DNA of 64,000 nt from Siphonodentalium dalli (GCA_032622095.1 CP136061.1:171681107-171745106); one strand, 5' to 3'. Shown: positions 22,193 to 34,768, counted from the first letter of the stretch. Notes: generated by a model from the letters alone, not told the origin. Translations and numbers: made by a program.

Positions 22193-22428
22193 CTGTCCAA
22201 AGCCGCCACCAAGTTGTAACCGCCATCATCTCTGCAGAATGCACATGCTTTGCACAAAAATGTCAAACCGTTTTGTTTGTTGGTGGGATTCCACTTGATC
22301 AATATACTACTGGTTGTTGGAACACATCTTTGATGAATCCATTTGAAACATCCGTCGCACTCGATTACGCCAATATCACACTTACGTCCACACATACCAC
22401 ATGGATAATCACATTCCGTAGAAGACAT
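22193..22428 (-). CDS. PHD-finger exon (partial gene)
   Basis: From ATG 22428 the frame reads MSSTECDYPCGMCGRKC, IECDGCFKWIHQRC and FLCKAC. This supplies a complete C4-H-C3 set of zinc ligands of a PHD finger. The tryptophan before the His (KWIH) is typical of PHD fingers. A consensus donor (GGACAG then GTTCGT) follows at 22193/22192, so this is probably a first coding exon. PHD fingers are known in chromatin proteins, where they bind histone tails, and in ORF1 proteins of CR1-like LINEs together with an SGNH/esterase domain. An SGNH exon lies 350 bp upstream on the same strand, the reverse of the usual CR1 ORF1 order. It is more likely mobile-element-derived than a host gene. Confidence 0.6.
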
Positions 22429-22779
22429 GACGATATTGGAATTCTATGCAGTCTACCAGAAAAGTGATGGTTACCTCGGTAATATACCCAGGAAGCCAGA
22501 CATGTTACGTCATGGCCCAAGAGTTTATTGCATACCCCGCGGTGATGCATGTCTGCCACCATTCCAAATCGCCTTATTTTCCCTGTACCAGCAGAGGAAC
22601 TTCAATTCAATTTATTGTGATGTAAACATATTTTATTCCAATAAAAAAAGAACATGTTTAAACAGGGAGAGAGATTATGAAGGAGAAAGACATAGAGAGG
22701 ACGGGATATATATAAAGTTGCAACTGACGTCGCATATCAGAATTACCATTCGTGATATTCACACAGACATCATTGAGGG

Positions 22780-23051
22780 TCAAATTTGATGTAGTGTTAA
22801 TGGCGACGTTTCGACAAATTTACACCGGAAGAGGGTGGGACGGTGTCTATTTGGAAGATTCTTGCGGTCTAGAATTGATGTAAACACCACTAGCCTGCCT
22901 TGCCGTTCCAGCGTTCGTCTCAGGCTGGCGATTCTCCCCAGCATACTGGCAGCTGTCGTGTCAAAGTCAATGTCGTTCCCTCCTAGGTGAACGATTACGC
23001 CCGCCGGATTATACATCTTCATGTCCCGATACTTTCGCTCCCGGTTGAATC
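22780..23051 (-). CDS. SGNH/GDSL-hydrolase-like exon (partial)
   Basis: A consensus acceptor ('attatttatttgcag') is followed by GFNRERKYRDMKMYNPAG, then VIVHLGGNDIDFDT, the block III Gly-x-Asn-Asp region of SGNH hydrolases, and LRRTLERQGRLVVFTSILDR. The exon runs to a stop at 22780. The N-terminal block with the catalytic Ser (GDS) and the C-terminal His block are not in this exon, so the domain is partial. In mobile elements, SGNH domains are known from CR1-like LINE ORF1 proteins and some Ngaro/DIRS-like elements, where the substrate is unknown. Neighbours are the PHD exon (22193-22428) and the outer tip of the giant inverted repeat. Whether all belong to one transcript cannot be settled here. 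Confidence 0.5.
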
Positions 23052-23118
23052 CTGCAAATAAATAATCCTCCATAACATATATACATTCGATTATATTGAA
23101 CATGCCAGCTCGTCTCAA

Positions 23119-24804
23119 ATTCGGTTATTATTAAGGTATAATTATATTGGTTATTGTGCACGGGGGGCCTCAGTTGTCGAAAATATTCATATTTGTTCCA
23201 AACACCGTAAACAGAAAAACATTAAAACGCATACAGTTTCGTTCATATATACTATGACCATCGCGCAACAACATGCTATCATAAAGACCTACTATATTTT
23301 ACCTAAGCAAGCGCCTGATTTTGTTACAGAAGACAGCACAATGCTACTGGCTAATCACACACAAATGATATAAACGCTCTTTATTGGTTCCACATCTTTG
23401 ATTCCGTGTTATTGGTCGCATAAGTTATTTACTCGGCGGTTTTTGTTTGATCTAGGTGTATATTCATATCAAATGATCAGCAAATCAATCCCTATGAGTA
23501 CGCTCTTATCATGCAGGTCACATATATGATGCCATTCAAAAAGGGGTTAGAAATCTTTGTGGAATCTTGCACCCCCCCCCCCCCCCACTACATAGACGCT
23601 GAGCTAAGGAAGACACGATCGATCTGAATCCATATATATGGTGAAGTGTGCCAGTGGCCACGTGAGTTATTGACTGTTGTGGATCATATTTCAATCCCGT
23701 TATCGGATTTTGTCGCCTTTTAGCGGACCGGGTTTCCAAGCAGGCACAACAGGTGGGTCTCTATAGTATACGATGGAAGTCATGCGAGAGGGCTTTCCGG
23801 AACTGAGAGTCAATATAATTGTCACTTATATGCTGGTATTCCTGTTAAAATAAAGCGGCCGGCAAGTGGCGACACGGGGTCGGGTTGGAATGTCTTACCC
23901 CAACTTCCTGGCCAAATGTGGAAATTTTAATGGGTACCCCCTCCCATGCATCGAGAACATCTAGCCGCGTCCCTGCCAAAAAAAGACTTAGCACTCACCT
24001 TCTATTGTCATCCCGCCTCGACCAAAACACTTGAAATTAACGAACGGCAGAAGTTGTTTGTCAATACGGCCAGAAATAAATTCCTCCAGATGAGACACGA
24101 ACGAACTGCCAAACAATGCAATTTTTATGTTGGAGAACCCGTGAATATACAAGCAACAGATAACTGAAAACTTTGTGACATTTCAGTCGGCGCGAGATTG
24201 AAACGTTACCGTAAATAATTGCCGTCTGCTTCAATTCATAACTATTTTTCTTCCGAAGTTCTGATAAAGGCATTCTTTTATCACAATTATCGAAACTGCA
24301 ATAAGATTGGTCATCGGTCGCATATTTTTCTTAGTATTAAACAGGGACGGAAAGAACTGCATGGTTGTTTGGTCGATGAACGGAAGAAAATAAACTTACA
24401 AAAAATATCAAAACGTGTGCATTTATGTAGAAAACACTACGACAATTATGACCCCTGTCACATGACACTAGGCGAGACTGGTGTGCATTATGTATACATA
24501 AATGCACACGGTGTGCATCTATGTATAAAACATTACGACAACGACCCCATTAGCCGCACGCTTCCAGTCACGTCAAAAAGCGCGCGCGCGTAATGTGTGC
24601 ATCGAGTGGAAGTGATGACACACTTCTGGGCAGAGGGATCAAGATACACTACATTTTGAGGACCAAGTGAAAATACATTTTTTTGGCTTCTGCGTTCATC
24701 ACTTGACCAATTTATGAGGAACATTCCGAGGACCCGTGTGTAAGTCCTCACAATGACACAAGGTCCTCAGGACTTTGTTGTGTAAACAGGTCGAAGTCCT
24801 CACA
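23119..24804. other. Gene-free stretch
   Basis: No supportable gene. A poly-C run lies at 23571-23586. A direct repeat built on 'gtgtgcat.tatgta.aaaac' followed by 'a.tacgacaa' occurs at about 24416-24445 and 24513-24543. A short (CG)n run is near 24582-24591. The open frames at 23536-23739 and 23946-24167 lack recognisable motifs. Confidence 0.45.
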
Positions 24805-25016
24805 AGGTCATATAAACAAACACACCCTCACCCTCACACACACACCCTCACACACACTCACCCCCCCCACACACCCACCACCCTCCCTCCCTCACACACA
24901 CACACACCCTCACACACACCCTCCCTCTCACACACACCCTCACACACCCTCTCCATCATGCACACACCCACACCCTCTCTCTCACACACACACACACACC
25001 CTCACATTAATTTTTT
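24805..25016 (+). repeat. Low-complexity (CACACACCCT)n array
   Basis: CA-repeat with periodic CCCTC interruptions, for example 'cacacaccctcacacacact', followed by a pyrimidine-rich tail to about 25080. The plus-strand ORF over it (24775-25089) is a low-complexity artefact. Confidence 0.95.
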
Positions 25017-25466
25017 TCTTTACTTTTTTTCTCTTCTTCTTTCCGTTACTTTTTTTTTACTAAGTAAATTTTTTTCCCCACTTATGTAAAACAATTAAGG
25101 CTTTGAGACTTAGTGTCTCCTGTTCAACTCAATAAAACAAGTGTAAAGCACATAAAATTATAAGAGTTTGTTCAGGATATATTGAAATGTGATGACTATA
25201 TGGCTATATGCAACACATGTGCTGAATAAATCCTCAACTATCCTTTACTGTAGGCAACAAAGGTAGTGAATAAATCCTTATTACATATGGAGGAGATAGG
25301 AATGTCAGGAATGGCAAACAGTTATTGCTAACCGATGTTCTCATTGCGACCGGTGTTCTCACTGGACTCATCGAATAAGCAACATAGGTAAGTCAATTTA
25401 AATTTTGATGAAACTTTCCATTTTTTCTCAAGCATATGATTTGATGACTTAAGTCAGCTACCACGA

Positions 25467-25547
25467 ATGATCGCAGAGATTTCAGCACCCATCACTGACA
25501 ACGACAGCGACAGTGATAGCGACGACGACATTGTTTTAATTGGTTAA
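25467..25547 (+). CDS. Acidic 26-residue C-terminal frame (possible last exon)
   Basis: From ATG 25467 the frame is MIAEISAPITDN, then DSDSDSDDDIVLIG and stop. The acidic Asp/Ser run followed by a short hydrophobic end is a common C-terminal tail style in nuclear proteins and some transposases. Upstream the frame is open only to 25432, so any exon is short. It could also be chance translation of a (GACAGY)n microsatellite. No domain is present. Confidence 0.15.
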   Translation: MIAEISAPITDNDSDSDSDDDIVLIG

Positions 25548-26857
25548 TTGAATTTATTATTATATTGTTATTATTACTATTATTATTATTATCTGTTTCA
25601 TATTTCATATCATAAAATAAATACAGAATGATTTTAAACAATGGTTCTGTTATATATGGGGCCGACTTCTCTGGGGCCGACTTCGCGTGGGTCCGTCTGC
25701 AAATATGAGGCCGACTTCGCGCGGGCCGACTTATCCTGTATTCGATCCTGTGGGTTGTTGATTACAGTCGGTTTTTGAACGGCTATTGGCTGGGACTGAT
25801 CTTCGTTTGTTAGTTGGCGCTTCACGAATGCAACTATATCTCTAGGTTTGATGACATTTCGCAGAAGAACCACTTAAACCAACAAGTAACTGTATAAACA
25901 GTACTTTGAGTATATTTCACTATTATTGTAAACATTCTTGTCTGAACTAAAAAAATCCAGTGATTTGAGCCACCAACATATTCCTAACAATAACAATTAA
26001 CACCTCGGCTGATTCCAACTACAATTTTTAGTGGGCTGGAGAACGAAAAATGTCGATAAAAGTTGAAATATAAGACTTACAAATTATCTTTTTTAATTTC
26101 TTTTATTTGTAATTGCCATAGCTTACCGAAAACCAAAACTCAGTATTATTGGAATTATATCAACGACAATAAACGAAATTGAAAATCCCAACGACATCTT
26201 TTACAGGGCCCGAACATGGAACTCGGACTACAACCTTTAGTGTGTCCCATCTATCGGTACGAATTGAGTCATGGTGCGAAGACTATGAGATACCACACCG
26301 ATGTCGCGATCATCCGATCACGCGATAAATGATTAAAGTTCATGAAGTTGTCATGTCATGATAACGCGCCAGCAATAAATAAACGGTATGTGGAATAGAA
26401 TATAATAATATAAATATCTGGATACAAACACATATTATTAACCTGGAGGCTGGATTGGTGGAAAAACCAGTCCAAAATTCAATTAATTTATGACATGTTT
26501 CGGCAAATTCGGGTGATAGTCTAGCATCTTCACACGTTTTTCAAAAATTTGCAAAAATCTGGGAAATTTTGATATAAAGTGGTAGTATATTGATCCTAAA
26601 GTATAACCAAATTGAGAAAAAATGAAATTTATGTGACGTGATTTTTTTCTGAATTTTCGAAAAATTGACGTCAAATTTTTGTTCTGCCAAAATGTTTAAG
26701 TCCATTCAAAGACATCCATAAGGCAACAAATTGTTTGATACTTGTCATCGAGCTATTATTGGGCAAACAGAGACATTAAACTGCCACTAAACAATTGTTA
26801 TCCAGAAATCACAAAGCCTGTATCACCTGAAAACTAAACTGCATATTTTAAATTTCT
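25548..26857. other. Gene-free stretch
   Basis: No recognised gene. The motif 'gggccgacttcgcg' and variants recur four times at 25660-25730. The minus-strand ORF at 25634-25873 looks fairly codon-like (IKPRDIVAFVKRQLTNEDQ) but has no known domain and only a GTG at its start. Confidence 0.4.
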
Positions 26858-28341
26858 TTATTGGAATTATCATTTCGACGTAATCCATAAATACATGTAT
26901 TATAAACATAACATTGAACACAAATGAACAGACATATATAAACACTAATAGTTATATCTGTAAATAACATATTGTATTTCATTAAATTGTTAATGTTGTA
27001 ACTTGTATAAAAGGTGTGTTTCAGGATGAGAAAGATTATAGTTATCATAAAAAATAGTTATGTCAGGTTATGTCCTAAATTCTAATAACATCTATATTAT
27101 TCTATTTGACTTTTAAATAAGAGCTGACATTAGGGTGGGTTATGTTTGAATAGATAATCGTTTTTTCATAGCTTCTTTTATGTATTTACATACTTGTTTA
27201 GTACTTGTGAAGGTTGATGGATTCAGTATGGCTTTGGCGTTATTCATATAATGACTAATGTGGAAAATGTTGTATTTACTTCTTATATCATTATATAGCC
27301 CACAATGTAATAGAAAATGAGTTTCGTTTTCAACCTTATCCGGACAAGGTGGACAAAATCTTTTTAACTCATCTATTGGTTTTGGTTTTGTGTATCTCAG
27401 AGTTTCTATATTCAATGTGTGTGCACTTATTCTCATTTTAGTTAGTTCTTTTCTGAGATCTTTTGGTATATTGAAACTAAGATAGTCTCTAAATTTGGAT
27501 CCTGTAATGATTTTACTGTAGAATCTTAATTTCCCCTCGTTTGAGGTTTTCATTCGTTTATATTCGTTTGCTATCTTTTTGTTGTAAGTGTTCCTTATTA
27601 CATCTTTAAATTGTGAATCTTCAAAATTATCTATTCTGGTGTCTACAAATTTTACAATTTTAGTCATGTTGTTTGACCACGAGAAAGCTGGTTTTATTCT
27701 TTTCAGTTCCATGTCTTCTTTAAAAGCTGCAATTAAGAGTTTATGTTGTTGTGATTCGCCATGTTTGACTGTTAGGCCCATCAACCTTTTGTGGAATTTA
27801 AATATCCCATGAAGTATTGTCAGGTGTACTGGCAATGCTTCCACTTCTGAGTATACTGCTATGTTTGTAGACTTGCTGTTAACTCCCAGTATATCTTTCA
27901 ATATGCATGTGTATGTTTTGTCAACGCAAGAGCTAAAGAGGTTTTTAAGTGAGTTAGAGTTAATTTTAAAATCAGATATCCATATTTCTGATCCATAAGT
28001 AAGTATGGGGAGAATCATCGAGTTAATTAGACACATCCAATTTCTGACAGATAAGTTTGAAAATTCTTTTAATTTACCTTTCAGTGCATAATATGCCTTC
28101 TTTGCCTTATCTGACAGGTTTGATGCGGCTGATATCAATTTACCACTCTTGTGAAATATTATCCCTAAATATTTATATTCTTCGACCATTTCTAGTGTTA
28201 GAGGTCCATAGTAAAAAGAGTTGGTATTAAGATTAGTATTTCCATTTTTTGAGAAAATGATAGTTTTTGATTTGTTTGAGTTAACAGATAGTCTCCAATC
28301 TATACAGTATCTCTGAAATGAGTCAAGACATGACTGCAGGG
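26858..28341 (-). pseudogene. LINE 3' end: reverse transcriptase C-terminal region
   Basis: A 5'-truncated non-LTR retrotransposon copy. The open frame enters at about 28337 with LQSCLDSFQRYCIDWRLSVN, the region just after the RT catalytic core. It continues through KTIIFSKNG and EEYKYLGIIFHKSGKL, the usual YLG block, and a long C-terminal domain. A Cys/His cluster, CPPCPDKVENETHFLLHC, sits about 65 residues before the stop at 27140. The frame is intact for about 400 codons, so the copy is young. A complement-strand AATAAA at 26858-26863 is a likely polyadenylation signal. Sequence above 28341 shows no LINE similarity, which fits the usual 5' truncation. The clade cannot be assigned without the catalytic core. 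Confidence 0.85.
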
Positions 28342-30949
28342 TTCATTGCCAACTAACCTGATTATCCTAAGTTGAACGAACCTGCCCCAAAACTTTATCT
28401 GGGTTATCTGGAGCCTGTATACACTGTATTGTATGGTACCACTTAACAAACTTACAAACATGTGGGGGGAGGGACTCCGAGGGAGAATTAACACAAATCT
28501 GCAGAGAGCAGCAATGTTCTGAAATTGATATTGTTTTTAAAATAATGCCATTTGCATAATATACGTGCTGCATTTTTGTGACTTGTTGGTTTGTCTTATC
28601 TTCTGTGTGTTGCGATAAGCTATATAAATGTACTGTACACACATGCCATTTTAATACAATATATGTTTATATGTTGAATTTAATTTGTTATTTCATCAAT
28701 TTGAAATAAAAGTAAGCACAGTTTATTATGAACCTGTCTCATGTTAATACTTTCCCAGTAAAGGTATCGGTACTACTTTGTACATGTAGTAGTAAATTTT
28801 CCAACCTTTGGGCTTGTGTCCTGGTTGGTCCCTTGTGGTCAGTCAAAAACTGTTAATTTAAGAACACAATATTTTCCTACATTTGGTTAAAATTGTGGGC
28901 TGAAATGGTCATCAGTTGGAAAATTTCCAAAGTAACAGGGGTATGAGGTTTGAAATTTTCCAACGCTGTAGGAAGGCTTGAGGCCAGTCTACAGAGTCTA
29001 GGATTTATGGATTTTCTTGATCAGATTTCAAAATTTTCTCACACCGGCCGAATCAATGGTCTATTCAGAATGTCCTGATTTCTCTCCTAGGCCCTGTGAA
29101 TATGTCTGGAGCCGGACCACCAGATGGTTAGGATTTATCCAATTTTCAGGTTCTGATCTATGAAATTTGTCATACCGGGTATATAGAAACATGCTTCTGT
29201 TTCTCCATCTGACTAACCACAAGATAAGAACCATAATAATCAGTTGGGGAGGGGGTTTGAATGGAATTTCGTAAAACTTGTGTTTAGTCTGATTCAAGGG
29301 AGCTGCAATTGGAATTCACAATGTGGACACCCCTCTAGCCACGTCCCTGATTAGTACAGTATCAAGAAGAAAAAAGTATATGGTCCCTAAATGAAGGGGA
29401 GACTTGGAAGTTGCAAACCTGCATGAAACCCACAATTTATAAACATGTGAATATCTGATCAGAAATTCACAGCACATCAACCTGACATCACCTCATCAGT
29501 CTTATTTTAATCTCATGATTCTTTGTTGCCATTTACAGCACAGTTCTCTATAATCACAGTTATTTACATGTATTATGTTTATCCACGTATTTACATATAA
29601 TCAAGTAAAACATAGAATACCTGAGGCAGGTTGTTGTGACAGTTTGGGGCGGTTGTCCCTGGTTGGGTTGTCCTATTTATCTTGGTTATGATGATTAATT
29701 TATATCAAAGAAACAAAAAGGATGTTGATGGAAAATTTCTTCACATTGGTTTTTAATACCCACCAATATACTCTACTCGCATCGCTTAAATTTGAGCTAC
29801 ATGTACATCATCATTAATGTCACTTTCTTCATTGTTTATTGGCAACACAAAAAGTTAAATATAAGTGAAAAAGTAAACAGAATAATTTAAAATTAGTTTC
29901 TTAAATTCACACAAATACATGTACTATTATGAAGAGCATCCATTTACAGGCAGTAGTGGAAATAGTTGCAGAATGATATGTTTGAGATGTTGATTTGTCA
30001 CCTACGACAACGGTAGCACAAAACAGAAAGTTTGACCCCCCCCCATTCACAGTCTGAGTCACAGGACCAAGGCAGGACATGGTACAGGGTGGGCTGATGA
30101 ATCAAATATGAAATCCAAGATACAATTCAGGGAAAATTATCACCCCAAGAATCCATATGAAGTTTGTTGACAATTAAATGAGAGAGTTGTGGCATATAGG
30201 GTATGCCAACAGCAATCATTGATGCACGCACAGACGAACAACAACCCATGACAACAGATGACAATAGCTTAAACTTTATTTTGTTCAGTTGAGCTTGAAA
30301 TGTAGTATAAAAATATGTGTGAGGAGATGTGGTCGGCTTCCGTCAGCCTTGCAACATACCACATTTGACCCCCTGTATCACTTCGGAGTCAGCCTTGCAA
30401 CACTTAGCAATGCCGTTCATCGAAAACTCCTTTGCAAAATGTATTATTGAACTGTGCTTTGCATTGATACAGATGATGAATGATAAGAGGCGATTCGTTC
30501 ATTGTTTTTTTAATTGACAAAGTTAGGCAAATTAAACCTAAGAAAACAAACCTTAAAAATCCGGAAAATGAAAACAAAATTGGCATACATATAAAGCAAG
30601 TGCCTATTTTAATCTGTTACGTTAAATAATTAGCCCAAAATCATTTACAGTGAAGCAGTTTGATGTAGTTTAAATTTTAGACGAACGTCGAAAATAGGAA
30701 AAATTGGTACATGAAAAATAAAAAAATTCTGAATAACAAAATGTCAAGTCGAAATTAGCTGCTATCAAGTGTTATTGATACATGTTCCAAAACTTTATCG
30801 ATATATATGTAGTTTATTCTTCTTCTTACCGTGTAAATCAAAGTCGTTTTATCTCGCAATGTTGCGTGTTTTAGTGAAAATGCAAATGGAGTTTTTCCGT
30901 TTCGACAGATGCAAAACGCGGAAAAACGAAACGATCTGAACATGCTAGA
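28342..30949. other. Gene-free stretch
   Basis: AT-rich, with no supportable coding region, RNA gene or repeat array over 2.6 kb. The short open frames at 28300-28642, 29061-29297 and 30329-30586 have no recognisable motifs. This is the least repeat-structured part of the first half of the window and may be ordinary intergenic or intronic DNA. Confidence 0.45.
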
Positions 30950-30966
30950 TAGTCCAGGAGATATTG
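30950..30966 (+). repeat. Severed tip of a 32-kb-type element
   Basis: The 17 bases TAGTCCAGGAGATATTG are exactly the terminal sequence of the inverted-repeat element at 32181-37146. The next bases expected (GT.GACCTCTGC) are missing here but resume at 40510. The tip and the 40510-41398 fragment are therefore two parts of one older copy. Confidence 0.75.
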
Positions 30967-31105
30967 CCATTAGTAGGCATTACTACGGCATTAGCATGAT
31001 TAGGCATTATCACACGGCACAATCGTTTCGACGATTCTACGACCAATTCCACGATTCTGCGGCTTGACAACCACGGTGCTACGGCAGTTTAACGATTCTG
31101 CGACC

Positions 31106-32180
31106 TTATTATACGTGATATTTTATGACAAACTTAGATAAAGCCTTTTTACTGAATTGGGACGATAAAAGTGGGCTTCTTCTTGCATTCGTTGTGTAGA
31201 GTAGACTTTGCCGGTCCAGCAGGTTGACTCACGGAATACATACGAAGATGAGATCTATACATAAAATGAGTCACAATCGGCTCCGTCAAATCTGGATAAT
31301 CAGATCAAACCGCGAACCGATCGCAAAAAGTCATTTCTTGGGCTACACGGGGACATTAGCACTAGCAGTGTGAAAATTAACATCCAACGTAAGCTTTGAT
31401 AAGCATAAATGTATTATTTGTCAAATTCGTACCTCTGTTGACGCAATATTCGATTAAACTAAACATAGAAATGCTGTAAGGCCTAAAAGAAAAAATACGT
31501 TTGTTTCCGCTAACCCGACCGACCCTATTTTAAACCCTAAACTTTTTATTGCCATTGCAAAAATAACAAACAATTTTGATTTAAATGTTGTTTTTTTTTA
31601 ATTTAGGTCCCAATTCATATCATAACAAGATGCAAAACATTTATATATTTATATATATTGACATAAGAAATTTAAGTTTTCAAAAAGATTTAAGTTTAAC
31701 AGTTGGAATCATACTGTAAAGTATGTTTGGCTTTATCTAGCTTTCATCTGTGAAAACTTCAAATAATTTGAGTTCAGGTACGGTATGTTATCATTCAGCG
31801 TTCAGACTTCAGTATTTCAATCAATTACAGCACAGGAACATTAACAATTTGATCAAATCAACCTGGTTATCAAGTGGGATCTCAATCTCATACCAAATGA
31901 AAAATTAACATAGAGATTAGTACCATATATAGTCATTACTACCTTAATACATGTACATTGTTTCTGTACTACATGTACATGTAGGATTTCTGTATTACAT
32001 GTACATGTAGTATATTTTGTACGGTATGTGTCTCACTTGAATTTTATAAAATAGCCTATTTATGAATTAGAGTGATGATGGCAAGTCTAATTTCAAGCAG
32101 GATAAGGCTTCCGATAAGCATAATCCATAGAACCAAAAGATATCTGACAATAACTTATAAGCATTTCCAATCCATACATA
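31106..32180. other. Gene-free part of the 9.5-kb insertion
   Basis: No gene. At 31942-32012 the phrase 'tacatgtacatgtag' and variants recur as a small palindromic tandem repeat. At 31483-31555 the AGGCCTAAAA..GACCGACCCTA block is the inverted partner of 37735-37820 and also resembles the complement of 2960-3050. Confidence 0.5.
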
Positions 32181-33835
32181 TAGTCCAGGAGATATTGGTA
32201 GACCTCTGCACCCCCCCCCCCCCCCCCCCCCCCCAGGACTTAACTTCACCCCACTAATTTTCTTCCTTAAGGTCTCCTCTAATTTTTTTCACTTGTTAAC
32301 AAGAAAGAAAAGTGGCCGCAGAGACTCCAGACAAGATGGCGTCCATCATGGCGGCCATTATTTTTAAATGCACCAGGTCTCTTTGGTCGCCATTATAGTA
32401 AAGATGATAGCACATGCGGTCTTGTTGTCCGCTCGATTCGTTATGCTAATATACAACCCTTACAAATTAGCCAAAAATCCGACCCCATAATCCAATATGG
32501 CGGCCAAGATGGCCGCCGAAATGTGAAAATATGCTATTTTTCTGACATGTTACCACCTTTCGTTTGTCTCTGTGGGAAAATGTTAGAATTTTTGCGTCAT
32601 GTTATACATTTGTCATATAGAGGAGTCATTGGCGAACACATGGGGACCATAATATGCATTCATTGCGGGATATTTTTGTCCGATATCACGTTTTCCCAAA
32701 TGCCGGTATCATAGGCCAAAGCCGAATCTCCGTTAATAACGCGATGGTATGTTTCGAATCAATGAATGTTATTGCTATTATAACAACACCCATGCATATG
32801 TATTTGCAGGAGATACTCGAGCTAGGATTCCTCTTATACCTGAGTTGAGGAATATTTACCCAAATCCAAGATGGCGGCCAAAATGGCCACCAGAAATAAA
32901 TAATCGCCGAAAATCGCTGATTTTAACATCAGTGGGCATTATTGTCATGACAACTCCACACCTGCTTACTATTGTAAGTTGGGAACACTTAGGCGAAGAA
33001 CTTTCCTTGTACCATATCCAAATAAAAGTTCCCCAAATCCAAAATGGCGCCCACAATGGCGGACAGATTTTGAAAAATCACCGAAATTCCCTCATATTCA
33101 CATCATTGGGCATTATTGTCGAGACAACTCCACCCATGCTTACAATTGAGTTGTGAATACTGAGGTGAAGTAATTACATTACATCTCATGCAATAAATTG
33201 TTTTCCAAAACGAAGATGGCGGCCAAAATGGCGACCGAAATTTGAAAACAAGTCTACATTACTTTACTTTCTTACGATGGGCGTTATTGTTTCGCGATTT
33301 CTATCCACCATTACATGTTGATATGGAATAGTGACATGAAGTATTCATTAGGGTTTGGCAATTGATACTCACAGCCAAGATCGCTGCTATATTGGCGGCT
33401 AGAAATTGAAAAGAAATCGATATTTTCACATATTAATTTCAACTTTTTGTCATAATATCGGTATGTATGGACGAAACTGTACATAAACCATCTACTAGTT
33501 CAACTATAAGGTAACAAAACGCATAACATAGCTCGTATCTTTCTGGAAAGATGAAAAACCACAATTAATATCGCGATGTGGCATTTCGAAATCCAGTCTC
33601 CACTTAGCGCCGATAATGGCCGTAAGCGTAGGTGCGCCGAATAGTTAAATCAGAACAAGTACATGATAACAGATTCTGATATGCCACTTCACGTCCATAA
33701 TTATCTGGACCAGCTTCCATTTCTTTGTCTGAAAAATCTAGGTAGCTCACACCGACAAAGTATTCACCACTTCCTGGGAGTAGGGTCCCTCTAATCATAA
33801 CGTTTCAAACAATTCATTTTCCGGTGTCTAGCTTA
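32181..33835 (+). repeat. Left arm of the 5-kb inverted-repeat element
   Basis: Contains a 24-C run near 32211-32234 and four 'aagatggc' blocks (near 32332, 32508, 32870 and 33214) spaced among AT-rich sequence. The arm matches 37146-35536 in reverse. The ORFs at 32523-32714 and 32749-33156 are mirrored in the right arm and are repeat translation, not genes. Confidence 0.85.
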
Positions 33836-33936
33836 CAGAAGGTCATCTCTATGTATGTGTCTCATACCCCATGGGATAACGACATGTACACCTGGCGAAC
33901 CAGTTAGCTAGTCAACTCACAAACTCGGCGAACGCA

Positions 33937-34323
33937 TTGGCATATGTGGACAACTTCGACAGTGTTTCGAAGGTTGCTAGCTGTCTCATTCCCTTGGACA
34001 GATGTCTATCTGCTAAGGAGAAGACTCTAGTGTACAGACTACCCACACTTCTTGACCATTATCCGAAGCAAACTGTGACGCCCCGCAGTTGTCTCGTCGA
34101 ATATATCTCAGCAGAGAAGAACAATGCTCGCGGTGCTAGTTTGTGGACATGCGCCATGATAGTGGGAATGAAATGGGCCACTGTATACACCACCCCTACA
34201 CCTGGTGCAAGTTTAAGATATCGAATGTCGTGCGTGTCGGTTTTATTTGGTGTGGTAAGATTGTATTTCCACATCCGTTTCGAAGCCTTTCTGATTCAAC
34301 TACGTACACTTTTGTCTGGATAA
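33937..34323 (+). CDS. Unrecognised 128-residue ORF in the element's middle
   Basis: The frame runs from the first codon (read here as MAYVDNFDSVSKVASCL) through SAKEKTLVYRLPTLLDHYP to a leucine-rich end. It is the longest open frame in the 1.7-kb unique middle of the inverted-repeat element. No domain was recognised. Overlapping frames at 34059-34274 (minus) and 34143-34334 (plus) are similar in length, so coding status is doubtful. It could be the remnant of the element's own gene. Testing for homologous, frame-conserved copies elsewhere would settle it. Confidence 0.2.
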   Translation: MAYVDNFDSVSKVASCLIPLDRCLSAKEKTLVYRLPTLLDHYPKQTVTPRSCLVEYISAEKNNARGASLWTCAMIVGMKWATVYTTPTPGASLRYRMSCVSVLFGVVRLYFHIRFEAFLIQLRTLLSG

Positions 34324-34609
34324 TAATATGCTAGCCTTCCTCAAAACAGTCGGATGGACTAAAGGATGATGTCTTTATAGCATGAATGTATGCGTGGTTT
34401 GTTATCCTCTCTCGGGGTTAGTGTCAGTATGTGGGCGGTATTATCCAAGAAAATGTCAGGAACTGTGGTGCATTTATTTCACTATGTACTAGTATTTAAA
34501 GAACAATTTACAGTCTCGATGGCAATGGCTGTGGCCGTTGGGGAACGCGACCTTTATGATCATATAGCTTTATATATATATAACTTTAGAATATAGTAGT
34601 TAATGTATC

Positions 34610-34768
34610 ATGCAGGAAAATGGTCGCATTGGTGATGTTACCAATAAATCACTTGGTGTACCAACGTTTGTTGAACTGAATGCAAGAGCTCATCAACGTA
34701 ACATTCCTCTGGATGTTCTTCGCGTTGAACATTTCACCCTTTTGTTGATGGCATTTGTACTTTCTTGA
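34610..34768 (+). CDS. Unrecognised 52-residue ORF in the element's middle
   Basis: The frame from ATG 34610 to TGA 34768 reads MQENGRIGDVTNKSLGVPTF, then VELNARAHQRNIPLDVLR and a hydrophobic end. Composition is protein-like, unlike the surrounding repeat translations. A frameshifted continuation may follow. With 33937-34323 and 35066-35281 it could represent pieces of one decayed gene on the plus strand. No family is recognised. Confidence 0.2.
   Translation: MQENGRIGDVTNKSLGVPTFVELNARAHQRNIPLDVLRVEHFTLLLMAFVLS

Noticed and set aside
23536-23739. Minus-strand ORF (METRSAKRRQNPITG...)
   Set aside because: Its first codon is TTG, not ATG, no splice acceptor precedes it, and it runs into a poly-C tract. 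Composition is plausible but evidence is insufficient.
24775-25089. 104-residue ORF rich in His, Thr and Pro
   Set aside because: It is a direct translation of the CA/CCCT low-complexity array.
25634-25873. Minus-strand 79-residue ORF with plausible composition
   Set aside because: The start is GTG, no domain is recognised, and the C-terminal half is translation of a short DNA repeat (REVGPREVGP).
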